From: Anaerolinea sp. | GTDB taxonomy: Bacteria; Chloroflexota; Anaerolineae; Anaerolineales; Anaerolineaceae | DNA length: 7,183 nucleotides | Assembly: GCA_013824385.1 (NCBI GenBank) | Contig: PNNU01000172.1 | Location: 1 to 7,183 of the forward strand | Direction: 5' to 3' | In this document: in pieces, positions 1 to 5,636 of the stretch | How the letters are laid out: every line of letters starts with the position of its first letter | How positions within the stretch are numbered: position 1 is the stretch's first letter | Program-made: the position numbers and the translations under genes | Notes under the pieces: generated by a model | What the model was told of the DNA's origin: nothing | Database searches by the model: none | What the model saw: only the letters and a program-made list of their open reading frames with translations

Positions 1-2
1 TT

Positions 3-89
3 GTGGACGATGCCACAGGAAGACTGGTAGAGTTATGGTTTGTGCCACCCGAGAGCTTCTTTGGCTATTGTGAAGTCTCCGATGATTGA
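3..89 (+). pseudogene. ISNCY-like transposase fragment
   Basis: A short open stretch reads VDDATGRLVELWFVPPES and continues FFGYCE before losing similarity and stopping at 87-89. This resembles the catalytic-core segment of ISNCY (IS1202-type) rve-fold transposases, in which a conserved Asp lies in an 'IDDATGR...FVPAES' context. The fragment is cut on the left by the window edge, or continues beyond it, and on the right by a junction near 75-84 with an unrelated transposase remnant in another frame. It has no start or usable C-terminus and cannot encode a working enzyme. The family is assigned from memory of the motif alone. Confidence 0.5.
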
Positions 90-255
90 ACTGATTAATC
101 ACACAAACTCCAAGGAAGGCTTAGTGGTGACCGCCGTGAAAGATGACCATGTGTATCCTACCGGAAAGAAAGTATCTGATCAACAACTAGCTCTTCTTCA
201 CCTCTATCGTCATGATTTCCATGGCGATTGGAACTATACTCACTCCATAATCTAA
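79..255 (+). pseudogene. ISAzo13-family transposase C-terminal remnant
   Basis: The frame ending at the TAA at 253-255 encodes a stretch with YPTGKKVSD and ends FHGDWNYT. This is the usual C-terminal signature of ISAzo13-family DDE transposases: a 'GL.V.A..D...YPTG.KVSD' block, then 'FHG(D/E)WNYT'. Similarity begins near codon ATG 82. The residues before it in this frame are an off-frame reading of the neighbouring ISNCY-like scrap, so the apparent start at 40 is not real. Only about 55 residues of a protein normally several hundred long survive, without the catalytic residues. It looks like a relic left by nested insertion or deletion. Confidence 0.6.
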
Positions 256-330
256 ATCTTGCATCATTTTATTATGGTGAGTTGCCTTAGTGAGTCCTTT
301 TATAAACTTCAACCAAATCTAATTGGAGGG

Positions 331-367
331 GGAACAGCCGGCCCGTTATTCTCTTCCGGTTGTTTCC
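331..367. repeat. Imperfect hairpin, 11-bp stem
   Basis: GGAACAGCCGG (331-341) pairs with CCGGTTGTTTCC (356-367), with one bulged T, one G-T wobble and a 14-nt loop. No T-run follows on either strand, so it is not a convincing intrinsic terminator. It lies in the 199-nt gap between the ISAzo13 relic and the truncated IS110 gene. It could belong to an IS end or be a REP-like palindrome. The rest of that gap shows no coding potential and does not encode the missing IS110 N-terminus in any + frame. Confidence 0.45.
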
Positions 368-445
368 CTAGTTGTCTTAAGGTAGAACGGTGTGCTGTGG
401 GGAACAGGTTACTGGTAAAAATACTTTTTTTATCAAGATCATAGT

Positions 446-452
446 GATAAGC
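446..452 (+). repeat. GATAAGC, inverted copy at 2756-2762
   Basis: This 7-bp sequence lies exactly where recognisable IS110 recombinase coding sequence begins on +. The reverse complement GCTTATC lies at 2756-2762, exactly where the N-terminal IS110 fragment ends on -. The two copies are therefore inverted repeats at the two breakpoints of the split gene and are candidate crossover sites for an inversion. Seven bases could also match by chance. Confidence 0.45.
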
Positions 453-454
453 GC

Positions 455-1474
455 GTGGGTGGAGATGTTACGGTGGGTCTGGAAGCGACTGGACATTACT
501 GGTTGGCACTTTACGATGACCTGACCAGAAACCACTACCCGGTGATCGTGCTCAACCCATTGCAAGTGGCAGCTTACCGCAAGAGTGGTATTCGTAAGGT
601 CAAAAGAGATACCAGTGATGCGTTCTGGATAGCTGATTACATCCGAGTTGCCAACTTGCCACCCTCCGAGCAGAACTTACCCATCTTCTTGCAGTTGCGT
701 GAGCTGAGCCGTTTTCGTTTCCGGCTCACCGAGCAAGTAGGTGATCTCAAACGCAAGAAACTAACTATCCTAGATCGGGTTTCTCCTGAGTACGAGCATC
801 TGTTCTCCAATGTTTTCCTACAAGCGTCGCGTGCCATTCTGCAAGAAGCGGTTTCTGCCCAGGAATTCGCTGATTTTGACCTCCAGGAACTAGCAAATGT
901 ATTAAACCAGGCCAGCCGCGGACGCTTTGGACTGGAAAAGGCTGAAGCACTCCAGTCACAAGCCCGTCAATCGGTGGGCATCGGTTTCTTGACGGATGCT
1001 GTCCACCTCGAGATGCGCTGCATTTTGGCTCAGTTGGAACTGTTGGATGCCCAACGTGGCGAGATCCACCAAACCATAGCCGATCTTATGCAACAAATTC
1101 CGCAGCACATCACTTCGATCCCCGGCATTGGTCCTGTTACTGGTACGGCTATCCTCTCTGAAATCGGGGACATCCAGCGTTTTGAGTCTACCGATAAACT
1201 GGTCGCTTATGCCGGAATCGAGGCTACCGTCTACCAAACGGGCCAATTTGAGGCATCCGTGGCTCAGATGTCCAAACGAGGTTCGCCTTATCTTCGTCAC
1301 GCTCTCTGGTGGGACTCTACCGCCGCAATCTTGCATGATCCTTCACTCATAGCCTATTACCAAAAAAAACGCGATGAGGGTAAGCAGCACGGTACAGCTC
1401 TTGGCGCTGTTTGCCGCAAACTCCTTGGACGTATCTTTGTGGTTCTCAAAGAAAAGCGTCCCTACGTTATTTAA
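455..1474 (+). pseudogene. IS110-family bridge recombinase, N-terminus lost
   Basis: IS110 recombinases move their element as a circle using a RuvC-like DEDD domain, a C-terminal Tnp domain with a catalytic serine, and a bridge RNA. Visible here are the second DEDD acid in GLEATGH (E10), the third and fourth in RDTSDA (D52, D55), a coiled middle region, and the Transposase_20 part from about residue 219 (SIPGIGPVTG, then KRGSPYLRHAL). The first acid, in 'GIDVAK', is absent: the frame opens at 419, upstream of the GTG at 455, with a stop at 416-418, and no + frame upstream encodes it. The usual length is about 390 residues, so about 50 are missing. They are found at 2758-2901 on the minus strand. 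In the Tnp domain the usual Ser-Gly is Thr-Gly (T262). No ribosome binding site precedes 455, so the start is nominal. Confidence 0.9.
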
Positions 1475-1524
1475 AAAGTTTTAAGGTTCAGTGTTTTGAC
1501 CCCTTGACTTCTGATAGCAGGTCT
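1475..1524 (+). mobile_element. IS110 right end with CT core
   Basis: The 50 nt after the recombinase stop end in AGCAGGT (1516-1522) followed by CT (1523-1524). AGCAGGT recurs in the putative donor loop of the bridge RNA (2994-3000, minus), as expected for a left donor guide. The CT is the expected core dinucleotide, as in IS621, whose donor I recall as having CT followed by TGTAT. A -35-like TTGACT lies at 1504-1509. The short right end and long left end fit the IS110 group rather than IS1111. The exact boundary is inferred from the guide match, not from an empty-site comparison. Confidence 0.65.
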
Positions 1525-1532
1525 TGTATAGG
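1504..1532 (+). promoter_or_regulatory. Outward promoter-like site at IS110 right end
   Basis: TTGACT (1504-1509) is followed after exactly 17 nt by TATAGG (1527-1532). This is a fair sigma-70-type pair pointing toward the hydrolase gene about 270 nt downstream. The -35 belongs to the IS right end. In an excised circle the same -35 would sit 17 nt from TATAAA of the left end (3126-3131, minus), a much better promoter for the bridge RNA. Activity in the present context is a guess. Confidence 0.4.
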
Positions 1533-1805
1533 CTTTACCGCAATTCAGCCCACATGGTGAGCCCCGTCCTCTTTCCTGGATATAAAATGTGTATCATCTC
1601 GATTCTTACCTTATAATAATTAAATGATCAACTTTAGGCAGGCGGTTTGAGCTTTCAGTATCAAAGTCATAAAAAGCGATATGGTTTTAATTCTCGCAGG
1701 GGTTTCTCAATGGCACACAAATCGCACTTTGCATCACGAAGGTTTTACTTTTCAAGTGCCAAACGAATCAGATAAAATTGCCATTCTGGTGTAAGGAGAT
1801 AAGGT
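1533..1805. other. Intergenic stretch before hydrolase
   Basis: No recognisable gene is seen here. A TATAAT hexamer at 1612-1617 lacks a good -35. A 37-codon ATG frame runs 1681-1794. It has no ribosome binding site and no family I recognise, and its stop lies inside the ribosome binding site of the hydrolase, so it may be chance or the tail of a lost gene. The hydrolase's own binding site AAGGAG (1793-1798) is clear. Confidence 0.35.
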
Positions 1806-2669
1806 ATGTTATATTTTGTTTTGATATTGGCCGTCATAGCCTTCTTTGTAATCATGCTGGATCTATTCATTGCACGTATGTACCATAATCGAATAGAATC
1901 CCATCGTGTAACTCCAACAAAATATGATATTTCATACGATGATGTAAACATTCCCTTTTCAAAAGGCGTTCGCCTCAATGGTTGGTGGATTCCTGGATCT
2001 CAAAAAGCACCGACTATTATTTTAGTGCATGGTTGGGGGCGCAATCTATCCCGGATGCTCCAGTATATTTCTTTTTTACATCCATTAGGGTATAACTTAT
2101 TGGCGTTTGATGCCCGCAACCACGGCAGTAGTTCACCCGAAAAACACCCAACAGTGGGTACTTTTTCAGAGGATACCCTCGCCGCAATCAATTATGTCAC
2201 CCAATCAGGTCTGGTTTCTTCAAGCGAGTTTGGCATTATTGGCTTATCGATTGGTGGCGGAGCAGCTATTAATGCTGCTAGTTCAAATCACCACGTAAAA
2301 AGCGTAATTACTGTGGGTGCACTTTCACATCCGGTTGAAGTAATGAACCTGGAATTTCAGAAAAGAAAAATTTCCCGGGTTATTCCCACGTTCCTATTCA
2401 GATATATCAAATTTCGCTTTGGAATAGATTTCAACAAAATTGCGCCGGTCAACAATATCCATAAAGCCGATGCAGATATTCTTCTGGTACATGGCGATAA
2501 AGATGTTACCGTTCCACTTACCCAAGGACAAGCACTTGAAAAATCTAGCAATAGTGAAAAAACTCACTTATGGGTTGTCCCAGATAGGGGACACAGTGAT
2601 TGTGAGTCACATCCTGAATTTTGGGAGAGGGTGGGAATATTTTTAAAAAAGACTCTACCTGTTTCTTAA
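1806..2669 (+). CDS. Membrane-anchored alpha/beta hydrolase
   Basis: This is a serine hydrolase of the alpha/beta fold, 287 residues. Residues about 2-22 form a hydrophobic N-terminal segment (LYFVLILAVIAFFVIMLDLF), probably an uncleaved anchor or signal-anchor, as in YfhR/YqkD-type hydrolases, so the catalytic domain would sit outside the membrane. The oxyanion-side motif is HGWGRN (75-80). The nucleophile elbow is GLSIGG (S148), the acid is in HGDKDVTVP (D233) and the histidine is in RGHSD (H263), so the triad is complete. ATG 1806 is supported by AAGGAG 7 nt upstream. The substrate cannot be told: esterase, lipase-like or peptidase activity are all possible. The gene lies between the two halves of the split IS110 and may have been flipped along with its C-terminal half. 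It appears intact. Confidence 0.9.
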   Translation: MLYFVLILAVIAFFVIMLDLFIARMYHNRIESHRVTPTKYDISYDDVNIPFSKGVRLNGWWIPGSQKAPTIILVHGWGRNLSRMLQYISFLHPLGYNLLAFDARNHGSSSPEKHPTVGTFSEDTLAAINYVTQSGLVSSSEFGIIGLSIGGGAAINAASSNHHVKSVITVGALSHPVEVMNLEFQKRKISRVIPTFLFRYIKFRFGIDFNKIAPVNNIHKADADILLVHGDKDVTVPLTQGQALEKSSNSEKTHLWVVPDRGHSDCESHPEFWERVGIFLKKTLPVS

Positions 2670-2755
2670 ATAAAACATCATAACTAAAAAGAGGGAAAAT
2701 GAAATCAATAATATGTAAGCAATTAGATTCCAAAGTTGGAATTATGGGTTATAAA

Positions 2756-2762
2756 GCTTATC
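2756..2762 (-). repeat. GCTTATC, inverted copy of 446-452
   Basis: On the minus strand this reads GATAAGC and immediately follows the last IS110-like codons of the N-terminal fragment. It is the partner of the copy at 446-452. A crossover here would join both halves of the recombinase on minus, one nucleotide out of frame. Confidence 0.45.
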
Positions 2763-2901
2763 CTTGGAGTTCTTTATGCAATAGGTCAAAACCAGAGCGA
2801 TTATTGGTTATGGTGAACGCAGTTTTCAGGACCTGACCTTTCTCATCCACCAAGGATCCAGCATGCTTGAGTTTAGCTACATCGATTCCACAAAATATCA
2901 T
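2758..2901 (-). pseudogene. IS110 recombinase N-terminal fragment (47 aa)
   Basis: The minus strand encodes 47 residues starting MIFCGIDVAK, with TNNRSGFDLLHKELQ near the end, then stops at 2758-2760. This is the opening of an IS110 recombinase: D7 in GID is the first acid of the RuvC-like DEDD site, and 'NNRSGF' is typical of the segment before GLEATG. A good binding site, AGGAAGG (2908-2914), lies 6 nt before the ATG, so this is the native start. The fragment is just the part missing from the + strand gene at 455-1474. Placed end to end, D7 and the GLEATG glutamate would be about 52 residues apart, close to the 49 in IS621 (D11 to E60, from memory). The stop arises at the breakpoint and is not the gene's own end. 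Confidence 0.88.
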
Positions 2902-2944
2902 AAGACACCTTCCTACAAAAAGATTGAAGTGAGGTGACCTCAGA

Positions 2945-3119
2945 CAGCTACGAGTCTCTCAGCCTTGTCAGTCATACGTCGATTTGTTCGGCAACCTGCT
3001 TATTCGAGACCTCTTAGCGCTGAGGCGACAGTCTAAATAACGAGGCTTATGCCTTAAGGAGGGCAACGTCGACCTCAGCTCCTACAAGAATTGTGTGTCA
3101 GTCACTTGACTGACGCTAC
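2945..3119 (-). ncRNA. Putative IS110 bridge RNA
   Basis: The leader upstream of the IS110 N-terminal fragment folds, in order on minus, as follows. First is a 5' hairpin GTCAGTCA/TGACTGAC (3107-3114 with 3097-3104). Next is a stem GCTGAGG-T-CGAC (3068-3079) with GTCGCCTCAGC (3019-3029), holding the target loop. Last is a stem GAGGTCTC (3006-3013) with GAGACTC (2952-2958), holding the donor loop. Candidate guides are: left target CCCTCCT (3057-3063), equal to the flank plus core at 3134-3140; right target TATTTAG (3033-3039), complement of CTAAATA; left donor AGCAGGT (2994-3000), equal to the right end 1516-1522; right donor ACAAG (2964-2968), complement of CTTGT at the left end. Layout and length (about 175 nt) match the IS621 bridge RNA. 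The 5' end is set from the -10 element; the 3' end is approximate. Confidence 0.78.
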
Positions 3120-3125
3120 TACTTA

Positions 3126-3131
3126 TTTATA
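3126..3131 (-). promoter_or_regulatory. -10 box at IS110 left end
   Basis: On minus, TATAAA lies 2 nt inside the CT core. There is no TTGACA-like -35 at the right distance in the present left flank. Joined to the right end (TTGACT at 1504-1509), the spacing becomes exactly 17 nt. This fits the known behaviour of IS110 circles, whose end junction makes a promoter for the bridge RNA and recombinase. Confidence 0.6.
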
Positions 3132-3143
3132 CAAGGAGGGAAT

Positions 3144-3155
3144 AAATTGCAATTT
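3144..3155. repeat. 12-bp palindrome beside IS110 left end
   Basis: AAATTGCAATTT is a perfect palindrome 8 nt outside the inferred left core. It may be part of the original target locus. No function is assigned. Confidence 0.35.
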
Positions 3156-3289
3156 AAAACACCAAAAAAGCCACTTATTTTATAGGGTAAATCGTGTTGT
3201 TGCAATACCAGTTTCAAGATGACTTTCTTGGCTTTAGTTTTAGAAATCCTTTGATCCAGTATGTCTTATCCGGTATGGTTTGATACATT

Positions 3290-3313
3290 AATTTATCAAT
3301 CTTAAGATAAATT
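3290..3313. repeat. AT-rich hairpin, 8-bp stem
   Basis: AATTTATC (3290-3297) pairs perfectly with GATAAATT (3306-3313) around an 8-nt loop. It lies in the 248-nt gap between the IS110 left end and the IS200-like remnant, and could be an end structure of the latter. No T-run follows. I recognise no gene in this gap. Confidence 0.35.
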
Positions 3314-3324
3314 GCGGTAATTAT

Positions 3325-3387
3325 TTATCTGTATCGATATGTATCTTCTTGTTCTATTGTGTCTCTAATTTTTTCTAAGATAATCAT
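3325..3387 (-). other. 20-codon ORF overlapping tnpA stop (ATGA)
   Basis: An ATG at 3385-3387 overlaps the TGA of the TnpA remnant (ATGA) and opens a 20-residue frame beginning MIILEKIRDT. A 4-nt overlap is a common coupling layout in tnpA-tnpB pairs, but the frame is too short to recognise as TnpB. It may be a degraded start of a second gene, or chance. Confidence 0.2.
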
Positions 3388-3823
3388 CCTTCCACACTGA
3401 AGTCTTGCTCTCCAGCTTCGAGGTCTTGTTGACCTTGCTTCTCAATATATTCAGCAATGATTGCATCCGTCACATTCCCTGTACTTGCAACAAAATACCC
3501 TCGTGCCCATAGGCGCTGCCCCCAATATGCATTTTTCAACTCACCAAACTCTTGCAACATCAGCCGACTACTTCGCCCTTTCAATCTCTGTACCAATTCA
3601 CTTACTGCAATATTTGGAGGTACTGATACCAACAGATGAACATGATCTTTTGCGACATGCCCCTTCTCGATGTATACATCCAAACTTACACATGTTTGTT
3701 GGATCAACCTTCTCATACTCTCAACCCGATGGCATCGTTTAATATCGGTTTTCGGTACTTCGTTATCCATACGATATGGTATTTTAGGTCATATACTGAG
3801 TGTGCGGTTTTTCGATATCCCAT
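3384..3823 (-). pseudogene. IS200/IS605-type TnpA transposase, frameshifted
   Basis: TnpA of this family is a Y1 HUH single-strand transposase of about 130-150 residues. The N-terminus is read from ATG 3823 on minus: MGYRKTAHSVYDLKYHIVWI, then TKYRKP, the standard opening of the family. That frame stops at 3713-3715. The remainder is in the neighbouring frame and carries KDHVHLLVS (the HUH pair, H43 and H45 counting from ATG 3770), LKGRSSRL, LWARGYFVAS and EYIEKQ (the catalytic Tyr is probably Y108). A single-nucleotide loss near 3716-3725 explains the break. The ATG at 3770 is therefore not the true start: used alone it lacks the conserved first beta strand. All key residues survive, so the inactivation looks recent. 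No recognisable tnpB is adjacent. Confidence 0.88.
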
Positions 3824-3854
3824 ACCTTTATTATAACGACTGGTGTTGAAACGA

Positions 3855-3869
3855 CCTGCCTAAAGCAGG
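3855..3869. repeat. Subterminal hairpin of IS200/IS605-like element
   Basis: CCTGC and GCAGG pair around CTAAA, just upstream of the TnpA start (minus orientation). IS200/IS605 elements carry small imperfect hairpins near each end that TnpA binds, so this is probably the left-end hairpin. The cleavage site itself cannot be fixed. Confidence 0.55.
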
Positions 3870-3883
3870 GGTTTTGAACCCAA

Positions 3884-3911
3884 TTTACAGACAATAAAAA
3901 TTTGGTATTCA
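3884..3911 (+). promoter_or_regulatory. Weak promoter candidate for pfaD
   Basis: TTTACA (3884-3889) and TATTCA (3906-3911) are 16 nt apart, about 80 nt before the pfaD-like start. The match is moderate and the area is AT-rich, so chance is likely. The site lies at the edge of the IS200-like remnant. Confidence 0.22.
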
Positions 3912-3992
3912 TTTCTGCCTTTTTAATAAAAGATAGCGAACCAAATAATTGAATTTTGGGTTAATCAATAAAAGGAAATTATTGGTGAAACT

Positions 3993-5627
3993 GTGAATGC
4001 TTCTTCATTAATCAACATAATCGAAATCGTCAGAAAAGCCCCTTCTGACATCAATTCTTTTTTTGGGCATGGCAAAAAAGAACTTGTTCTACTCACCCAA
4101 GAAATTTTTGAAAAAATACTTAGAGACTTTTCAAAACCAGTTATTCTTTTACAACAGAATAATCAATTGTATGTTTCAATCGAGAACCTCGTTTCTTCTG
4201 AATCAAGTGAATGGCAAGTCTTGTCAGCCTGCCAACCTTTTCTGCCTGAATTTTTTGGAGATCCCTTTTTTCTAAAAACCTACGGCGTTAAGTATCCGCT
4301 TTACGGTGGAGCCATGGCCAACGGTATCTCTTCCACCGAATTTGTGATTGCCATGGGCAATGCAGGGTTTATGGGATCATTTGGAGCTGGTGGTTTGCTG
4401 CCTAATAATATCGAAGCTGGGATTATAAAAATTAAAGAAGCATTGGTTGACAAACCGTATTTGATTAATCTTATAAATAGCCCATTTGAACCATTGCTTG
4501 AAGAACAAACTGTTGATCTATTTTTAAAAAACAATATCCAAACCATTGAAGCTTCTGCATATTTAACCATTACCAAGAATTTGGTCCGCTACCGTGCGTC
4601 GGGTTTATCACAGAACCTTGATGGAAGCGTGAAAATTACCAACCGGATCATTGCCAAGGTTTCTCGTAAAGAAGTTGCCATCAAGTTTCTTGAACCCGCT
4701 TCAGAAGACATATTAAAGTCGCTGCTTGAAGAAGGAATAATCACCCCTGAACAATCTCAATTAGCCAGTCTGGTTCCCATGGCTGACGATATTACGGTTG
4801 AAGCGGATTCAGGCGGGCACACCGATAATCGTCCATTGGTCAGCGTTTTGCCTGCCATCATCAGGCTGCGAAACCAGGTGCAAGAGAAAAGAAACTACCC
4901 GCAACCGGTTCGGATTGGAGCCGCAGGCGGCATTGCCACCCCTGAATCCGCGCTGGCTGCCTTCATGATGGGAGCAGCATATGTCGTTACCGGCTCCATT
5001 AACCAGGGTTGCTTGGAATCCGGTGCATCCACACATACCAAGAAACTTCTCGCTCAAATGGAAATGACCGATGTATCCATGGCGCCCGCCAGTGATATGT
5101 TTGAAATGGGTGTCAAAGTGCAGGTACTGAAACGCGGAACTATGTTTGCCATGCGCGCTCAGAAGTTATATGAGATATATTCACGATATGAATCGATGGA
5201 AGACATCCCTGTAATGGAACGCGAAAAACTTGAAACAACCATTTTTAAACTACCCCTGGATTCTGTTTGGGGCGAGTGTTTGAAATTCTTTTCGGTTCGT
5301 GATCCGCAGCAAATTGAACGTGCAGAAAAGAATCCAAAAGCAAAAATGGCGTTGGTCTTTCGCTGGTATCTGGGCCTGGCTTCAAGATGGTCCAATATTG
5401 GTGAGGCTGGCCGTGAAATGGATTATCAAATCTGGTGCGGACCTTCCATGGGAGCCTTTAATGATTGGGTGCGTGGTTCTTACCTTGAGATTCCTGAAAA
5501 TCGAAAAGCCGCAGACGTGAATAAGCAGATTCTAGATGGGGCTGCCTATCTCTATCGTTTGAATATCCTCGAATCTCAAGGAATTCAAATCGCACCTGCG
5601 ATTAAAGAGTATTCCCCAAGGTTGTAA
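3993..5627 (+). CDS. pfaD: PfaD-family trans-acting enoyl reductase
   Basis: PfaD proteins are flavin-dependent TIM-barrel enzymes related to 2-nitropropane dioxygenase. They reduce enoyl intermediates in trans on PUFA or polyketide synthases. The 544 residues match the family length. Visible are a barrel start with YPLYGGAMANGISS (101-114) and GFMGSFGAGG (125-134), a central EADSGGHTDNRP (270-281), the phosphate-binding IGAAGGIATPES (308-319) and GAAYVVTGSINQ (327-338). The family-typical C-terminal part contains MAPASDMFEMG, QVLKRGTMF, MALVFRWYLGL, DYQIWCGPSMGAFNDWV and GSYL. The first ~80 residues are less conserved. The start is GTG 3993, as the only in-frame alternatives before the stop at 3969-3971 are ATT codons. 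AAAGGAAA (3971-3978) is rather far upstream (~15 nt). It converges on the transferase gene, with 9 nt between them. Confidence 0.93.
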   Translation: MNASSLINIIEIVRKAPSDINSFFGHGKKELVLLTQEIFEKILRDFSKPVILLQQNNQLYVSIENLVSSESSEWQVLSACQPFLPEFFGDPFFLKTYGVKYPLYGGAMANGISSTEFVIAMGNAGFMGSFGAGGLLPNNIEAGIIKIKEALVDKPYLINLINSPFEPLLEEQTVDLFLKNNIQTIEASAYLTITKNLVRYRASGLSQNLDGSVKITNRIIAKVSRKEVAIKFLEPASEDILKSLLEEGIITPEQSQLASLVPMADDITVEADSGGHTDNRPLVSVLPAIIRLRNQVQEKRNYPQPVRIGAAGGIATPESALAAFMMGAAYVVTGSINQGCLESGASTHTKKLLAQMEMTDVSMAPASDMFEMGVKVQVLKRGTMFAMRAQKLYEIYSRYESMEDIPVMEREKLETTIFKLPLDSVWGECLKFFSVRDPQQIERAEKNPKAKMALVFRWYLGLASRWSNIGEAGREMDYQIWCGPSMGAFNDWVRGSYLEIPENRKAADVNKQILDGAAYLYRLNILESQGIQIAPAIKEYSPRL

Positions 5628-5636
5628 GACAGACTA

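Larger units (their letters stand above)
2763..3135 (-). mobile_element. IS110 left-end half
   Basis: This is the left part of an IS110-group element. On minus it runs from core CT (3134-3135) and TGTATAAATAAG, through the bridge RNA, to the N-terminal coding fragment, ending at the breakpoint 2756-2762. With 446-1524 it would make about 1.45 kb, a normal IS110 size. The 235-nt leader before the ATG is typical of the IS110 group, whose bridge RNA precedes the recombinase. Confidence 0.75.

Noticed and set aside
40..255. Frame of 71 codons as an intact small gene
   Set aside because: Only its C-terminal ~55 residues match a transposase; the first part is an off-frame reading of another transposase scrap, so it is a relic.
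259..444. 61-codon + frame, possibly supplying the IS110 N-terminus (ends VKILFLSRS)
   Set aside because: It lacks the GIDVAK motif and is in a different frame from the recombinase; the true N-terminus is found at 2758-2901 on minus.
956..1336. 126-codon minus-strand frame
   Set aside because: Shadow of the IS110 recombinase, with no recognisable motif or binding site.
2699..2836. 46-codon + frame with GAGGG upstream of ATG
   Set aside because: It runs antisense through the IS110 N-terminal fragment and across its breakpoint; the minus-strand reading has the clear family motifs.
3136..3383. TnpB gene or omega RNA beside TnpA
   Set aside because: Six-frame reading shows only short broken frames without the zinc-finger or RuvC motifs of TnpB.
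3461..3742. 93-codon + frame
   Set aside because: Shadow of the TnpA remnant on the other strand.
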